From assembly GCA_945859605.1 (NCBI GenBank), contig OX243822.1:20540341-20604340 (forward strand): a stretch of 64,000 nucleotides of DNA. The letters are read 5' to 3'. This document shows positions 20,820 through 30,983 of this stretch, one piece after another (positions within the stretch are counted from its first letter, which is position 1; every line of letters begins with the position of its first letter). The stretch is from Lumbricus rubellus. Its lineage: Eukaryota; Annelida; Clitellata; Crassiclitellata; Lumbricidae. The notes beneath the pieces are model-generated. The model made no database searches, was not told the DNA's origin, and saw nothing but the letters and a program-made list of their open reading frames with translations. The translations under genes and the position numbers were made by a program.

Positions 20820-21480
20820 AGGTCATAACCACTTCTGAAAGCAATGATAAGTGGTAACTTGACTACATCGCAGAAGTAAAAAGTCACCTCTTAACATTAA
20901 TTGTGCAAATTTACAATAATTATGTTAAAGATAGCCAAAATGAATGCTGCTGCTCTGTTGCTTTTCTTTCAGTTGTTTAATCCAATCGAAAAGAAAAGAC
21001 GAGGAAACTAACGAAATGATTTCGAATATTCTTCTAAAGAACTTTTGTGACGATGATTATACAAGTGAAGACGTATTAAGTTTCTTTTGAACTTTTTTGA
21101 CGGTGATTGTGCAAATAAAGATGTATTAAGTTACTTCTTTCAATGTTGTTTAACTTTCTTCATATTTTAGCGATGTTAAGCTACACGGAATTAGCAGCGT
21201 TGTAGCTTAGAGAATTGCAAATATGAAAGACAACAACTACTGTTATCAGCAATAGAAGCTATAGATAATAGAACTCTGAGCCGAAACATTGTCATTTGTA
21301 TTGCAGAACTGTTTGTAGCAGCCAGGTACGAAAGAGTTTGTAAAAGATTGCGCATAAAATATTGGCTTGCAACATTAAAGCCATTAGTTTAGCTTGCAGC
21401 CAAGAGAAGACATCTTGTGAGTCGTGTAGGAGCATCACCATCTTTAAACATAGCAGAGACTTAGAAACATTTCAATCGTC
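20820..21480 (+). repeat. Conserved downstream module, unit 1
   Basis: It matches 1-720 and 45000-45640. It contains the equivalent of the small frame described at 45094-45315, here broken: after AAAATGAATGCTGCTGCTCTG a 2-base difference shifts the frame, and a TTTGA stop follows. The acceptor-like CATATTTTAG and the following ATGTTAAGCTACACGG are retained near 21167. Confidence 0.7.
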
Positions 21481-21959
21481 AGTGTGTTGTACATTTAGTT
21501 ACATGATATAACACATCGGTTCAGTTGAACTGCAAAGCTCATCTAACAACACGGGTTCTTCACATAAACAACATTCAAAATAAACAACACACCCACCAGG
21601 GAAATGGTTCAACGACACTAGCAAGAAAGACGCTATAATATTATACATGTACATTGTACATAACAAAACTGGACCGAATTGAGGCATGTTCACCACGTTC
21701 GGGCCCTTCAGTAATTTAGGAGCCCCACTAGTGCAATAAAAAATATGTTTCATAATTGTCAATTCTAATTTGTAAATTGCGGAAAAACTCTCGGAACATA
21801 TTGACAAAGTATTTAAAAACTACTGATTTTAACATACAGACCAACGACCCTTGTAAGTTGCAACATGTGTGGGGTCCTAATTCTAACTTGCAATTCCAGG
21901 CAGATTCATCAGTCTGAAATGCTAGCAAGGGCTATCAGTGTAGCGATCGTGAAACACTA

Positions 21960-22440
21960 GTCCGAATTGTCCGGGTCCTAATTGTCCGGATCCGAATTGT
22001 CCGGTCCGAATTGTCCGGGTCCGAATTGTCCGGTCCGAATTGTCCGGTCCGAATTGTCCGGATGCGAATTGTCCGGCTCCGAATTGTCCGGACACCCGAT
22101 CATTACCGCGCTCGATCATAATCGCATTCAAGTTTTTCAACATGCAGCCAGCTTCTATGTCAGAACTAAAAAATTCCTTCATCCAACTTCTATTTAAGCG
22201 GTGTCACGACAACTGGTTTACAGGCAACGACAACTGGTTTACAGACAAGTAGACGAGACGAGCGCTTGAGAAATGGAAGCTGGAATAAATTATTTAGAGG
22301 TTAAATGGAGGCTGGACTGATGAAAATAACGCATGAGAAATGGAAGCTGGAAGAAGGTATTTTTAGATATGAAATAAAAGCTGGATTGACGAAAACAACG
22401 CATGAGAAATGGAAGCTGGATGAGAGTATTTTTAGATAGC
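21960..22440. mobile_element. Foldback element B (TCCGAATTGTCCGG array), right end missing
   Basis: About nine copies of a 14-15 base word TCCGAATTGTCCGG occupy 21960-22090. They are followed by two CATTACCGCGCTCGAT/CATAATCGCATTCAAG words of element A type, then by the core (CAGCCAGCTTCTATGTCAG, GAGAAATGGAAGCTGGA, GTATTTTTAGATA) shared with A and C. No inverted array is seen on the right, so the copy appears truncated. Confidence 0.7.
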
Positions 22441-22444
22441 AGTT

Positions 22445-23200
22445 TTAAGACGGCTAAAGGATGTCATTCGGGTACCAGTTAATAACAAAGAACGCGTCAC
22501 TGGAGAGAGCTGATTCCAAAGCGGAGTACCACTGAAGAGAAAGCTCAAGTTTTTGCCAAAGCAGTCCTGGCTCGCTGGAACATGAAATCATATAATAATT
22601 ATGTCACGCGAAAGTAGTGGACCAAGTGAGCATGATGAGCGCATGCACATAGGGGCAAGAGCTGGCACTATGTCTTGCCCCTCCCGGGAAGTTGATACCA
22701 ATGCCTGAAATTACTTTTTAAACACATTTCTTTGCACTAAGATACTAAATGATCACTAATAATCACTAATGATACACATAGTGAAACTGAGAAACTCACA
22801 TTTTGTGACCTATATCTGGCCTGAAACTACCCATGTTCATATTATCCTGCTTTGCATTTTCAAGTTCGTGCAAGAAATGTAACCGTGGTCACTGGTCATT
22901 GTGTTTTGCCCCTCTCTGCGAAAATGTCTGCGGGCGCCCATGCAAGTGAGGATGCTGAAGTCCGTAGGTAATTGGGCGCTAGGCCAGTGTAAGACCGGTG
23001 ATTTAAGGTGAGAACCTTGATCTGGATACGAGCAGAGAGGGGCCAGTGAAGGTGACCCATATGAAAGAAGAGATGCGAGAGTAGCGAGGAAGTCTGGCTG
23101 TAAGGCTGGCAGCTGCATTTACACGTAGAACGGACTGGAGAGAGACGAAGGCCGATTAAGAGGAAGTTTCAGCAATCAATAATAATTATTGGTATCATAC
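22445..23200 (-). pseudogene. LINE fragment (CR1/L2-like), minus strand
   Basis: Minus-strand pieces resemble LHWxxxxARIQxKVLTLxxR with GLAPNYL, followed beyond the MITE at 22631-22942 by FSGTPLWNQLSP. This is the LHWLPVxxRIxFKxLxLxxK...GLAPxYL...APxLWNxLP tail of CR1/L2-like elements, out of frame and interrupted. Confidence 0.5.
22631..22942. mobile_element. hAT-like MITE, third copy of the GCGCCCATG-ended family
   Basis: It is flanked by an exact 8-bp duplication CAAGTGAG (22623-22630 and 22943-22950). The ends CATGATGAGCGCATGCACAT and (complement) CATGGGCGCCCGCAGACAT match those of the MITEs at 16962-17608 and 36002-36640, but the interior is half as long. Confidence 0.75.
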
Positions 23201-23984
23201 TAATGCATGGATTATCGTGGCAAAGGCAGAGCATCGGATTCTCTAAACCGTATCAGGTGAAAGCAGGAAGAGCGAGTAAGATTGCCAATGTGTTCAGAAA
23301 CGGTTAACATACTATCTACAGGGTGGCAAAAAAAATACACCACCAGTAAAAACGCAATATCTCCGCAGCCAATCGCATTAGGCCTATTCTATAATCTGTT
23401 CAAATAAATTTGTTACTAATTTTTTTTATTAATACGAAAAATGGGCCATGTTATACGACCCAGTGTAATATGGGCCGCCATTGTAAATTTTAAAACATTT
23501 TTTCTTAACACATAGAGTGACCCATATTATACAACTTTGTGTATTTGTATGAATCGCAGAATCCCATATTATACAAGCCCATGCATATAGGGGCCCATAG
23601 TGCGATCAACGAATGTTTCAAATATCAAGATAGTTGCGTTTTTAACTTTTTATATAACGAAGAAATTCCGTACCTACCGAAACCAAAGGGCATAGTATTT
23701 ATTTTATAACTCAAATAATAAGCCAGACAACAGCTGCTGAAGTTTGAAATTTTTTATAAGAAATTTACATATAAACTAAAACATTGAATAATTTCGTGCA
23801 GAGGTTATGAGCATAGAGACATATTCAAAATAGGAAGTTAAAATCCGTGGACGGATTGTTTCCCACAGTAAGAGCTCTCCGCAGACATGGTAGCCCTGGT
23901 GATAGAAACAGTCGTGGCACATAATTATTACACACTGGCTCATAAAACAAGCCTTTCCCTAGTGAGCTTTTGCGTCAGCTTCGA
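23201..23984. other. Intergenic DNA upstream of copy 2; possible mariner end
   Basis: A sequence CTACAGGGTGGCAAAAAAAA near 23313 looks like a mariner-type terminus, and the matching place at 46950 (ACTATCTAGAATGACG) is uninterrupted. The other end was not found. The remainder is AT-rich with no gene. Confidence 0.3.
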
Positions 23985-24166
23985 AACGTTATCTGTTGAG
24001 CGTAAAACACCTGTTCCAATCACATGCCGGTAAACTTCAGGCCTTCTGTCTGTGGTAGCCCACTGGCCCTTAGTAGGCTACTCTGGCGATCTTATTTCTT
24101 CTGATAACGTGGTTTGGAGGCTGTTGACCGACTGTCACACTTCATAGAGCTACATGTACGTTAGAC
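23985..24166 (+). promoter_or_regulatory. Proximal promoter of SRCR copy 2, without TATA segment
   Basis: It keeps ACGTTATCTGTTGAG, AACACCTGTTCCAATCAC and CTTCTGATAACGTGGTTTGGA, then joins directly to GCTGTTGACCGACTG. The roughly 30 bases with GAACAGAAAATACTATATA present in copies 1 and 3 are absent. Expression may differ or use another core promoter. Confidence 0.6.
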
Positions 24167-24221
24167 ATGGGAGCGTTTGGTTACGTCGCTTGTTACTTTG
24201 CGCTTTTTGCTGTTTGTACAG
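24167..24221 (+). CDS. SRCR copy 2, exon 1 (signal peptide)
   Basis: The 55-base exon encodes MGAFGYVACYFALFAVCT plus one base and ends ACAG|GTTGGT. Differences from copy 1 (D5G, C10Y, F16V) keep the hydrophobic core intact. Confidence 0.78.
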
Positions 24222-24654
24222 GTTGGTCAAATATTTTCCATGATGAGGAATCGTGAAATAAAATATCGGATGGAAGAAGAATGAGAACAATTCGGATCAG
24301 CGCGTAAAGACTCTGCTTGCACTTTTTTTATAAACATACGAAAACTGTTCTTCTTTGCCAGGATTGGGCTGGGAGCACTTCTGCGTGTTGCAGTTTTCTA
24401 GGAGATAGGCAATATATAGAGGCTCTGAATGGACGGATGGATGAATAAAAGAAGAAGGAAGGGAATTGGGCATAGCAGCCAGAGCTCGAGGGTACGCGTA
24501 CCCTAAAAATGGAATACGTTAAAATACGTACGTAGGCCTACCTTTCAAAAAATGCAATACGCGTAAGGTACCATACACGAAAATTTTATTTATGGTTTAC
24601 TCAGTGACCCATAGATCACGCGTAATCTGGCGTCAGCAGAATGCGTCATTGAAA

Positions 24655-25113
24655 CCGGTGTAAAGGTTTCAAATTACCCCCTCCTAAACATTACCCCCCC
24701 CCCGGTAACTTGAGACCAGTTTCAGATTACCCCCGGAAACTAGATTTGCATCAATCGCCGTATTTATTGCACTAGAAAAATCAGAAAAATCATCCCGCTT
24801 CTTGTTTTGGTCTGAAGATTTCCATCCGTCATCTCACTTCGTGGTTTGCTATCAATATTTTGATCGGAAAAAATAATAGCCTCGAAGCCATTTTCTCCAT
24901 GTAAACTTCAGCGGCGATTAGTATTTTAGTTACAGATGAAAATATTGATAACAAACCACGAAGTGGGATGACGGATGAAAATCTTCGGACCAAAACAAGA
25001 AGCGGGATGATTTTTATGATATTTTTAGTGCAATAAATGCGATGATTGATGCAAATTACAGTTTTCAGAGGGGTAATGTTTAGGAGGGAGTAATCTGAAA
25101 CCTTTACACCGGT
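24655..25113. mobile_element. Palindromic MITE, CCGGTGTAAAGG family, complete copy 1
   Basis: The two halves are nearly exact inverted repeats of about 215 bases each, from CCGGTGTAAAGGTTTCA to TGAAACCTTTACACCGG, with the turn near 24885. The arms contain CATTACCCC, GCATCAATC, TATTTATTGCACTA and the CCACGAAGTGGGATGACGG block. There is no coding capacity. The single strand would fold into a very long hairpin. Confidence 0.85.
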
Positions 25114-25397
25114 CCTACTTCCCGTAGCGTAGCAGTAAATTTAATTCGATAAATTCTTCGGTTATAATTAATTTAATCCGAAAATTTAAGGCAGCCGCTC
25201 CAACCATGCCAGCATACCAGTGGTGGGTCAACTTCGGAGCGACGGACCCAGAGCTACAGAGCATTGCGGTTCGAGTTCTCAGTCAGACCGCGAGCTCGAG
25301 TGAGGCGGAGAGGAACTGGAGCTTGTTCGGGGTGGTTTAGAGTAAGCGGCGTTGCAGTCTCAAGCCAAACACAATGGGAATGCTAGTCTTCATCTAC

Positions 25398-25861
25398 ACT
25401 GGTGTAGAGCCTAAAGGTTTCAGATTAGGCCTACTCCATACTAAACATAACCCCTCTGAAAACTGTAATTTGCATCAATCATCGCATTTATTGCACTACA
25501 AATATCAGAAAAATCACCACGCTTCTGGTTTTGGTCGGCAGATTTTTCATCCGTCATCCCACTTCGTGGTTTGTCATCAATATTTTCATCTGTAAGTAAA
25601 ATACTAAATCGCCGCTGAAGTTACATGAAAAATAGCTTCGAAGCTATAATTTTATTCGAATAAAAAATTGATAACAAACCGCGACGTAGGATGACGGGTG
25701 AAAATCTTCATACCCATAAAAAGCGGGATGATTTTTCTGATTGTTTAGTGCAATAAATGCGATGATTGATGCAAATCTAGTGTCCGGGGTAATCTGAAAC
25801 CGGTTTCAAGTTACCGGGGGGGTTAATGTTTAGGAGGGGTAATTTTAAACCTTTACACCGG
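25398..25861. mobile_element. Palindromic MITE, CCGGTGTAAAGG family, complete copy 2
   Basis: A second, more diverged palindrome from CTGGTGTAGAGCCTAAAGG to CTTTACACCGG, with the same internal blocks. It occupies the place of the partial element in unit 1 (4527-4795), as the following GCTTACACGTCTT is shared. Confidence 0.75.
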
Positions 25862-26033
25862 AGCTTACACGTCTTCCCTCACTTAGCGTTGTCATAACTA
25901 ATCTATAATTACTGGCATGTATAGATTCAGCTAGACGAAGAAAACAAACATAGGCCTATTATACATTCATGAACCTTGTCGATCAGAAGTTTGTCCTAAC
26001 AGTATGAATTAATTTTATTAGTTTCTGGTTAAT

Positions 26034-26038
26034 TAATT
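26034..26038. other. Target-site duplication of LTR element 1 (left)
   Basis: TAATT precedes the left LTR, and the same five bases follow the right LTR at 32231-32235. Five base pairs is usual for Ty3/gypsy integrases. Confidence 0.9.
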
Positions 26039-26530
26039 TGTGATATCCTCCTCCTTATCAGTCTCTTCGGAAGCTTCTTCGTTAAGTTCGTGGTAGCGTA
26101 GGCCTATCCCTAGATAACTGTTCATTAGCTAAATGGCTAGGTTAAAGAATTTACAGTCTTTTACTGTTTTATTAACCAACAACGACGACGTGTTTAACTC
26201 TTCTTATTATACTCCAAAATCCGATAATAAAGTAAAACGATCAGCAACAACACAACAATGACTACACTTGCGTTATCATAACAACTACACGACTACTATC
26301 TTCATCAGTCTACTCTATCGCAACTCAACAACAACTACTACAGCATATCTCAACGGCTCTCAACACGCAACACTCCTTCTTCACTCCCACTCCCTCCTTG
26401 TACACTCAACGTACGCTCGTCTAGACATCACGCGCTGTCCAGACAATCACCTGTCCAGACGCAGCGCGCCAATTTGGCCTACCTGCGTCGCTGTACGACA
26501 ATCGTCGTGCACTGATTAAATTAGCTTACA
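26039..26530 (-). repeat. 3' LTR of LTR element 1
   Basis: 492 bases from TGTGATATCC to TTAGCTTACA on the plus strand. In element orientation it follows the polypurine tract. Identical to the other LTR except at one position. Confidence 0.95.
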
Positions 26531-26550
26531 TTACCTCCTTCCTTTGTTTT
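26531..26550 (-). promoter_or_regulatory. Polypurine tract of LTR element 1
   Basis: On the minus strand AAAACAAAGGAAGGAGGTAA directly abuts the 3' LTR. The equivalent tract in element 2 is at 50382-50402. It is the expected plus-strand primer site. Confidence 0.8.
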
Positions 26551-26647
26551 GAAGAGAGCTAATTAATCTTAAAAATTAGCGAACGTATAATGCTTAAACT
26601 AAATACAAACAAATCCTATACTAAATGCAATCACAAAATATCTTATA

Positions 26648-27205
26648 CTACAATCTCGATAAACAGTCGGCTACGACATTCAGCTTTCCCTTCTTATAGT
26701 TCAACAGAATGTCAAAATTTTGCAATGATAAAGACCATCGGACTAACTTAACAGACTTCGACATTGACTCAGTCAAATAAACTAAAGGAGTATGGTCAGT
26801 GAACACATTAATCTTGGAACCAATAATAATTTCTTTCAATTTGTTTAAAGCCCATATGATTGCATAGGCTTCCTTCTCAATCGTCGCCCATCTCCTCTGG
26901 GTATCTGTCAGCTTCTGACTGATAAATGAAACGGGACGTTCTATCCCTTCATCGTCCACTTGTGACAGCACAGCTCCGACAGCAAAATCACTGCTATCAC
27001 AGTACAAATTAAATGGTTTGCCAACCTCGAACATGTATAAAATTACATTTGATAAAACAATTTCTTTAAGAGAATCAAAAGATTTCTGGTGGTCCTCAGT
27101 CCAAACAATGTTCTCAGGTATCTGCTTGCTAGTTAAATCTGTCAATGGTTTAGCAATTTCAGCAAAATTACAAATAAATTGTCTGTAGAAACCAAAAAAT
27201 ATCAA
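26648..27205 (-). CDS. RT connection and RNase H of LTR element 1 (RT palm missing)
   Basis: The 185-residue frame begins with FYRQFICNFAEIAKPLTDLT, the segment following the RT palm in Ty3/gypsy polyproteins. It then has the RNase H motifs: YCDSSDFAVGAVLSQ (first Asp), TIEKEAYAIIWAL (Glu), FTDHTPLVYL (Asp) and VVADCLSRL (last Asp), ending in a stop just before the polypurine tract. All four acidic residues are present. There is no YxDD box: the preceding RT fingers and palm are deleted, and the frame differs by one from the upstream polyprotein. RNase H is therefore the last domain of this element, not followed by an integrase. Confidence 0.85.
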   Translation of the reverse strand: MIFFGFYRQFICNFAEIAKPLTDLTSKQIPENIVWTEDHQKSFDSLKEIVLSNVILYMFEVGKPFNLYCDSSDFAVGAVLSQVDDEGIERPVSFISQKLTDTQRRWATIEKEAYAIIWALNKLKEIIIGSKINVFTDHTPLVYLTESMSKSVKLVRWSLSLQNFDILLNYKKGKLNVVADCLSRL

Positions 27206-27209
27206 TCAA

Positions 27210-30200
27210 TTAGTTAGCAAGTGTTAGGATTTTTGGGTTCAGCACCACTTCCTGTTCTACCAATGTACATAATCCAGGTTTGTCCGAAAATCTGTCTGCA
27301 TAACGGTTCAGTACATCCAGTAGCTGTTTCTGTTGCTCGCACGTAAGATGTCCGATCTGTTCATAGTCCAATTGCAGCGATTTCTGTGTCGTCTCTGCAT
27401 GGTCTTCTTTCAATGGTAGCTCTACCACTGATCCGAATTCGTCGTCCTCTTCCACGATGAGACCACACGATAATGTTCTTGCGATGAACTTCCTCATTTT
27501 GTTGGCATGGACGATTCGTCGGCCGTTTTCATTCATATCCACCAGATACGAATACTTGGATCTTCTTTGTAGCACTGTACATGGGCCATGCCATCGTGAG
27601 ATCAATTTATTGGTTGACGTTGGATACAGGACGATGATGTTTTCTCCTGGTTCGAATTCTTTATCCTTGGCCCTCTTGTTGTATTGACTGGCGTATTGTT
27701 TTTGATTTTCCTCTGCACAATTCTCAGCAAATATCAAAGCTTTCTCCATGTCTGCTCTTAAATTCTTCAGGTACTTTGCTGGTTGTACTCCAATGTTTGG
27801 CGGTAGATTTATTTCTTTGGTCCAGCTTTCCTTTAAAATAGTTAGTGGTCCTCTTGGCATTTTTCCATACACCAGCAGATACGGTGCCACTCCTGTCGTT
27901 GCGTTAGGAACTTCTCTCAATGCCCATACAGTAAACGGAATGATTTTATGCCACTGTCTCGGATTTTCCACAATGACATGATGAACCATCTTCTTGAACG
28001 TCTGATTCCATCTCTCAACTAATCCGGCTGCCTCTGGATGCCCCGGTGAATCGAATCGTGGACAGCATTCCATCAATTTCAAAAATTCTCTTGTGAGACT
28101 GGCTGTAAAATTTGTGCCTCTGTCGCTGGTGATCACAGATGGCACCCCCACGTCAATGAATAGCTTCATCAAAGCTTCGCACACAGCCTTAGCAGTCAAT
28201 GACTTCAGCAAGAAGATTGTCGGCCATCTTGTACATGAATCCACTATGCACAAGCAATACTTATGCCCTGTTGCTGACTTCGGTTCTATTGGGCCTACCA
28301 TGTCCATAGTCATCCGTCGGAATGGAACATCTTCCCTTGGAATTGGTGTAATCGGCACTCGATCCATCACCAAACTTCGTGCCTTCAGCTGACACTTCTC
28401 ACAGGACTTACAAAATTTCACCACGTCTCGACGCATCTTTGGCCAGACAAAGGACAACTTGATTCTCTCTCGTGTCTTCTCTTCTCCCAAGTGTCCGCCA
28501 AATACTGACTCGTGAGCTAATTCCATTACTTGAATTCTTCTCTCTTTCGGTAACACCAACTGGTACACTAGCTGATCCAGCATTTGATGCTTCTTATACA
28601 TCAATCCATTCACCACGCTAAACTCTGATCTTTTGTCTTCAGCGATCCTCCACCACGATTTCATTGACTCGTCATTTCTCTGCTGCTCCTCGAATTTCTT
28701 CGCATCTTCCAGCTGTCTTTCATCGTTCGAATTCTCTGTGAACAAGTCCCTCATACTTGTCTCCAGTTCAGCGTCGCTTTCGGAATCTTCACTATCATTT
28801 CGTTCACATGCAGCCATCTCTTCTTCAGTTTCATTGTTCTCAGATGTTGTTCTTTCGTCATCTTGAATGCTGAGTTCATCTTCGCTGTCCGTGTCATCTT
28901 CTTGCGAACTTTCGTTTATCGTTTCATCTTCTCCGCCTTCGACTTCTGCTCTCCGACTTTGTGCTCTTGTAGTCACATTCGCTTGTAGTTCCCCTTGCAA
29001 CACACTCACTGGTGGAATCTCTTTCAATTCTGCAATTATCTCCGGATGTAGCAAGAACTTTTCCTTATTTTCTTTGCACAGATCCGCTGGAATGCTGGCA
29101 CACACTAAAGTTAAATATGGCGCGATATTTATTGTCCTGTCCTCTGTAGCTGCTCCTTCGTTACGACCGCTCATCCGCACTTCGATTTTCACCAACTTAG
29201 CTGGAATCGGCTCTCCAGCTACACATTGCAAATGAACTCTGCCGATTTCTTCTACTGTCGTTCCTTTCAGTAGTTCCTCGTTGATTACTGGTATCTCGGT
29301 CCCCGTGTCAACCAACGCCTCGACTTGCACAGGCTGCCCATCAGTCCCACGTATCTCCACATTTACATGCTGCAACGATATCTTCTTTATGCGTTGACAC
29401 TCCTCTTTACTTTTTGTTTCTCGACAAATTTCTGCAATGGAAGTAGTCTTTATCGCTTCTTTCTGTATGGTGAACTGCGGCGTACACTTCATTACCGACT
29501 TCACTTCTGTTTCACGATCGTCCGATTCTTCAAACTGGTCTGGTGCATTCATCACTTGTATCTGGTTTACTCGAAGATTTTCTGCACTTCTGCTAAAGTT
29601 CTTCCTCATCTTTGCCGCTCCTGGTGCTTGGCAATTTTTTATTACGTGTTTGTCAGAATGACAGTTGTGGCAACGTTTCTTTATAAAGCTTCTTTGCTCA
29701 TTGTTCTCCCACTTGTTGTACGGCGTGTATGATGCATTACTTTCTGTTGGGCGTCCCAGCGGCGGAGTTCGATTGTAGGCTTGTCTGTCCCACGTTGACT
29801 CTTTCTTATCTTGCCAATACTGCTTTCCAGAATAGTTATCTTTCTTTGCATCATTACTCTTGGCTTGGCTTCCGGTGTCTTTGCTATCCTTGTTCCACTT
29901 GGGTTGCTTTGGACTATTGCCCCAGGGAATACGAAGCATGGGGTCTTCATATTTCGGTTTGTCTTGGAACATCACACCAATCCGATTGTTTACATGTATG
30001 TCTGCGAGGTCTGCAACATTACTAGCTTCCAAACATTCTGTGCCCTCTTTTGCTAAGACAAACTGTAGGGGACCTGGTGGTAAACATTCTTTCAGCTTAT
30101 CCGCCACTAACAAATCAAACAGCTTCTCGTAGTCTTTGTCCACTCGTCTACTTCGGACATAATAATTCAACAGGTTCTTCAGCCTAGCCGTGAACATCGT

Positions 30201-30983
30201 GTACGTTTCTTCGGCTGTCTTCTTGGCATCTGCAAACCTTGACCTGTACTCACGAGCTGTTAACTTGAATTCCTTCAACAAGTGCTCTTTCACTGCATCG
30301 TATTTATCTAAATTCTCAAATGACAATCGATTCAATACCGTTCGCGCTCTCGGGGTCATCAATGGCAATAACAACTTCACCCAGTACTGCTTTTCCACAG
30401 CGAAGCTATTGAATGCATTTTCAACTGTCTCAAAATATAATGGCACTTCCATCATATTATACGGCATCTTAGGCAATACATGCTTCATGGCATCACCAAT
30501 CTTCTTAATTTTGGACACCATCGTCTCACTTTCTCTGAGCCTATTTTGTTCTGATTCCTCACGGATTCTTCTATCGTCTTCGTCTTTCTTCTTCAGTCGA
30601 GTTTGATCTTCTACCCTGCGCAGTTCCTCCTGTTCTATCTTTTGCTGCAACAAGTCTAACTGCTTTCTGCGTTCCTCCTTTTCAATAGCCATCTCATGGA
30701 GTAGAGCTTCCTTAATAGCAAGTTTCTTTTGTTCTAATTGCATCTGTTCTTCTCTTTCTCTTTCTGCTTTTTCCAAATTGTCTTTCTCACTTTGGAATTC
30801 TTCCTGTCGAATCTCTTCGGCTCTTTGCAGTTCTTGTAAACGCAACTTTTCTTTTTCTTCCTCACGAGCCTTTTTGTCTTCGATCTGCTGTTTTCGTATT
30901 TCTTCATCACTTTTTCTTGCTCTTTCATATTCTATCATTAACTCCATTCTTCGTCGTTCTGCTTCGTCACGATCTATTTTCAT
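27210..30983 (-). CDS. Gag-protease-integrase polyprotein of LTR element 1
   Basis: The 1257-residue frame has an E/K/R-rich coiled coil (about 1-165), a capsid-like gag region (about 170-340), and a zinc knuckle C-x2-C-x4-H-x4-C (438-451). A retropepsin DTG is at 559-561 in EALVDTGTEIPVI. The integrase has a zinc-binding H...H...CKSCEKC, catalytic D894, D954 and E990 (35 residues between the last two), and a C-terminal GPY/F-like module (RWHGPCTVL). It ends in the linker ADRFSDKPGLCTLVEQE, the start of an RT region, and stops where RT is deleted. The ATG at 30981-30983 directly follows an in-frame stop, so this is the open remainder of a longer gag, not a natural start. Confidence 0.88.
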   Translation of the reverse strand: MKIDRDEAERRRMELMIEYERARKSDEEIRKQQIEDKKAREEEKEKLRLQELQRAEEIRQEEFQSEKDNLEKAEREREEQMQLEQKKLAIKEALLHEMAIEKEERRKQLDLLQQKIEQEELRRVEDQTRLKKKDEDDRRIREESEQNRLRESETMVSKIKKIGDAMKHVLPKMPYNMMEVPLYFETVENAFNSFAVEKQYWVKLLLPLMTPRARTVLNRLSFENLDKYDAVKEHLLKEFKLTAREYRSRFADAKKTAEETYTMFTARLKNLLNYYVRSRRVDKDYEKLFDLLVADKLKECLPPGPLQFVLAKEGTECLEASNVADLADIHVNNRIGVMFQDKPKYEDPMLRIPWGNSPKQPKWNKDSKDTGSQAKSNDAKKDNYSGKQYWQDKKESTWDRQAYNRTPPLGRPTESNASYTPYNKWENNEQRSFIKKRCHNCHSDKHVIKNCQAPGAAKMRKNFSRSAENLRVNQIQVMNAPDQFEESDDRETEVKSVMKCTPQFTIQKEAIKTTSIAEICRETKSKEECQRIKKISLQHVNVEIRGTDGQPVQVEALVDTGTEIPVINEELLKGTTVEEIGRVHLQCVAGEPIPAKLVKIEVRMSGRNEGAATEDRTINIAPYLTLVCASIPADLCKENKEKFLLHPEIIAELKEIPPVSVLQGELQANVTTRAQSRRAEVEGGEDETINESSQEDDTDSEDELSIQDDERTTSENNETEEEMAACERNDSEDSESDAELETSMRDLFTENSNDERQLEDAKKFEEQQRNDESMKSWWRIAEDKRSEFSVVNGLMYKKHQMLDQLVYQLVLPKERRIQVMELAHESVFGGHLGEEKTRERIKLSFVWPKMRRDVVKFCKSCEKCQLKARSLVMDRVPITPIPREDVPFRRMTMDMVGPIEPKSATGHKYCLCIVDSCTRWPTIFLLKSLTAKAVCEALMKLFIDVGVPSVITSDRGTNFTASLTREFLKLMECCPRFDSPGHPEAAGLVERWNQTFKKMVHHVIVENPRQWHKIIPFTVWALREVPNATTGVAPYLLVYGKMPRGPLTILKESWTKEINLPPNIGVQPAKYLKNLRADMEKALIFAENCAEENQKQYASQYNKRAKDKEFEPGENIIVLYPTSTNKLISRWHGPCTVLQRRSKYSYLVDMNENGRRIVHANKMRKFIARTLSCGLIVEEDDEFGSVVELPLKEDHAETTQKSLQLDYEQIGHLTCEQQKQLLDVLNRYADRFSDKPGLCTLVEQEVVLNPKILTLAN

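Larger units (their letters stand above)
3140..21500 (+). repeat. Tandem segmental duplication, unit 1 (SRCR copy 1)
   Basis: The unit includes the upstream block near 3240 (TACAGCGTGTGACTCAAAC), shared with unit 3 at 48960, the promoter, five SRCR exons and the downstream module at 20615-21480. Units 2 (about 23985-46330) and 3 (about 48940 to the window end) repeat the same order in the same orientation. Edges are approximate because transposons interrupt the alignment. Confidence 0.8.

Noticed and set aside
21960..22090. CRISPR-like array
   Set aside because: The TCCGAATTGTCCGG words are directly adjacent without spacers, in a eukaryotic transposon context.
26268..26519. 83-codon frame present twice, identical, and similar frames at 50128 and 54823
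   Set aside because: They lie inside LTRs; identity reflects LTR duplication, not gene duplication.
28633..29235. Plus-strand Ser-rich frames opposite gag-pol (also 53508-54341)
   Set aside because: Antisense shadows of E/K-rich gag and linker codons.
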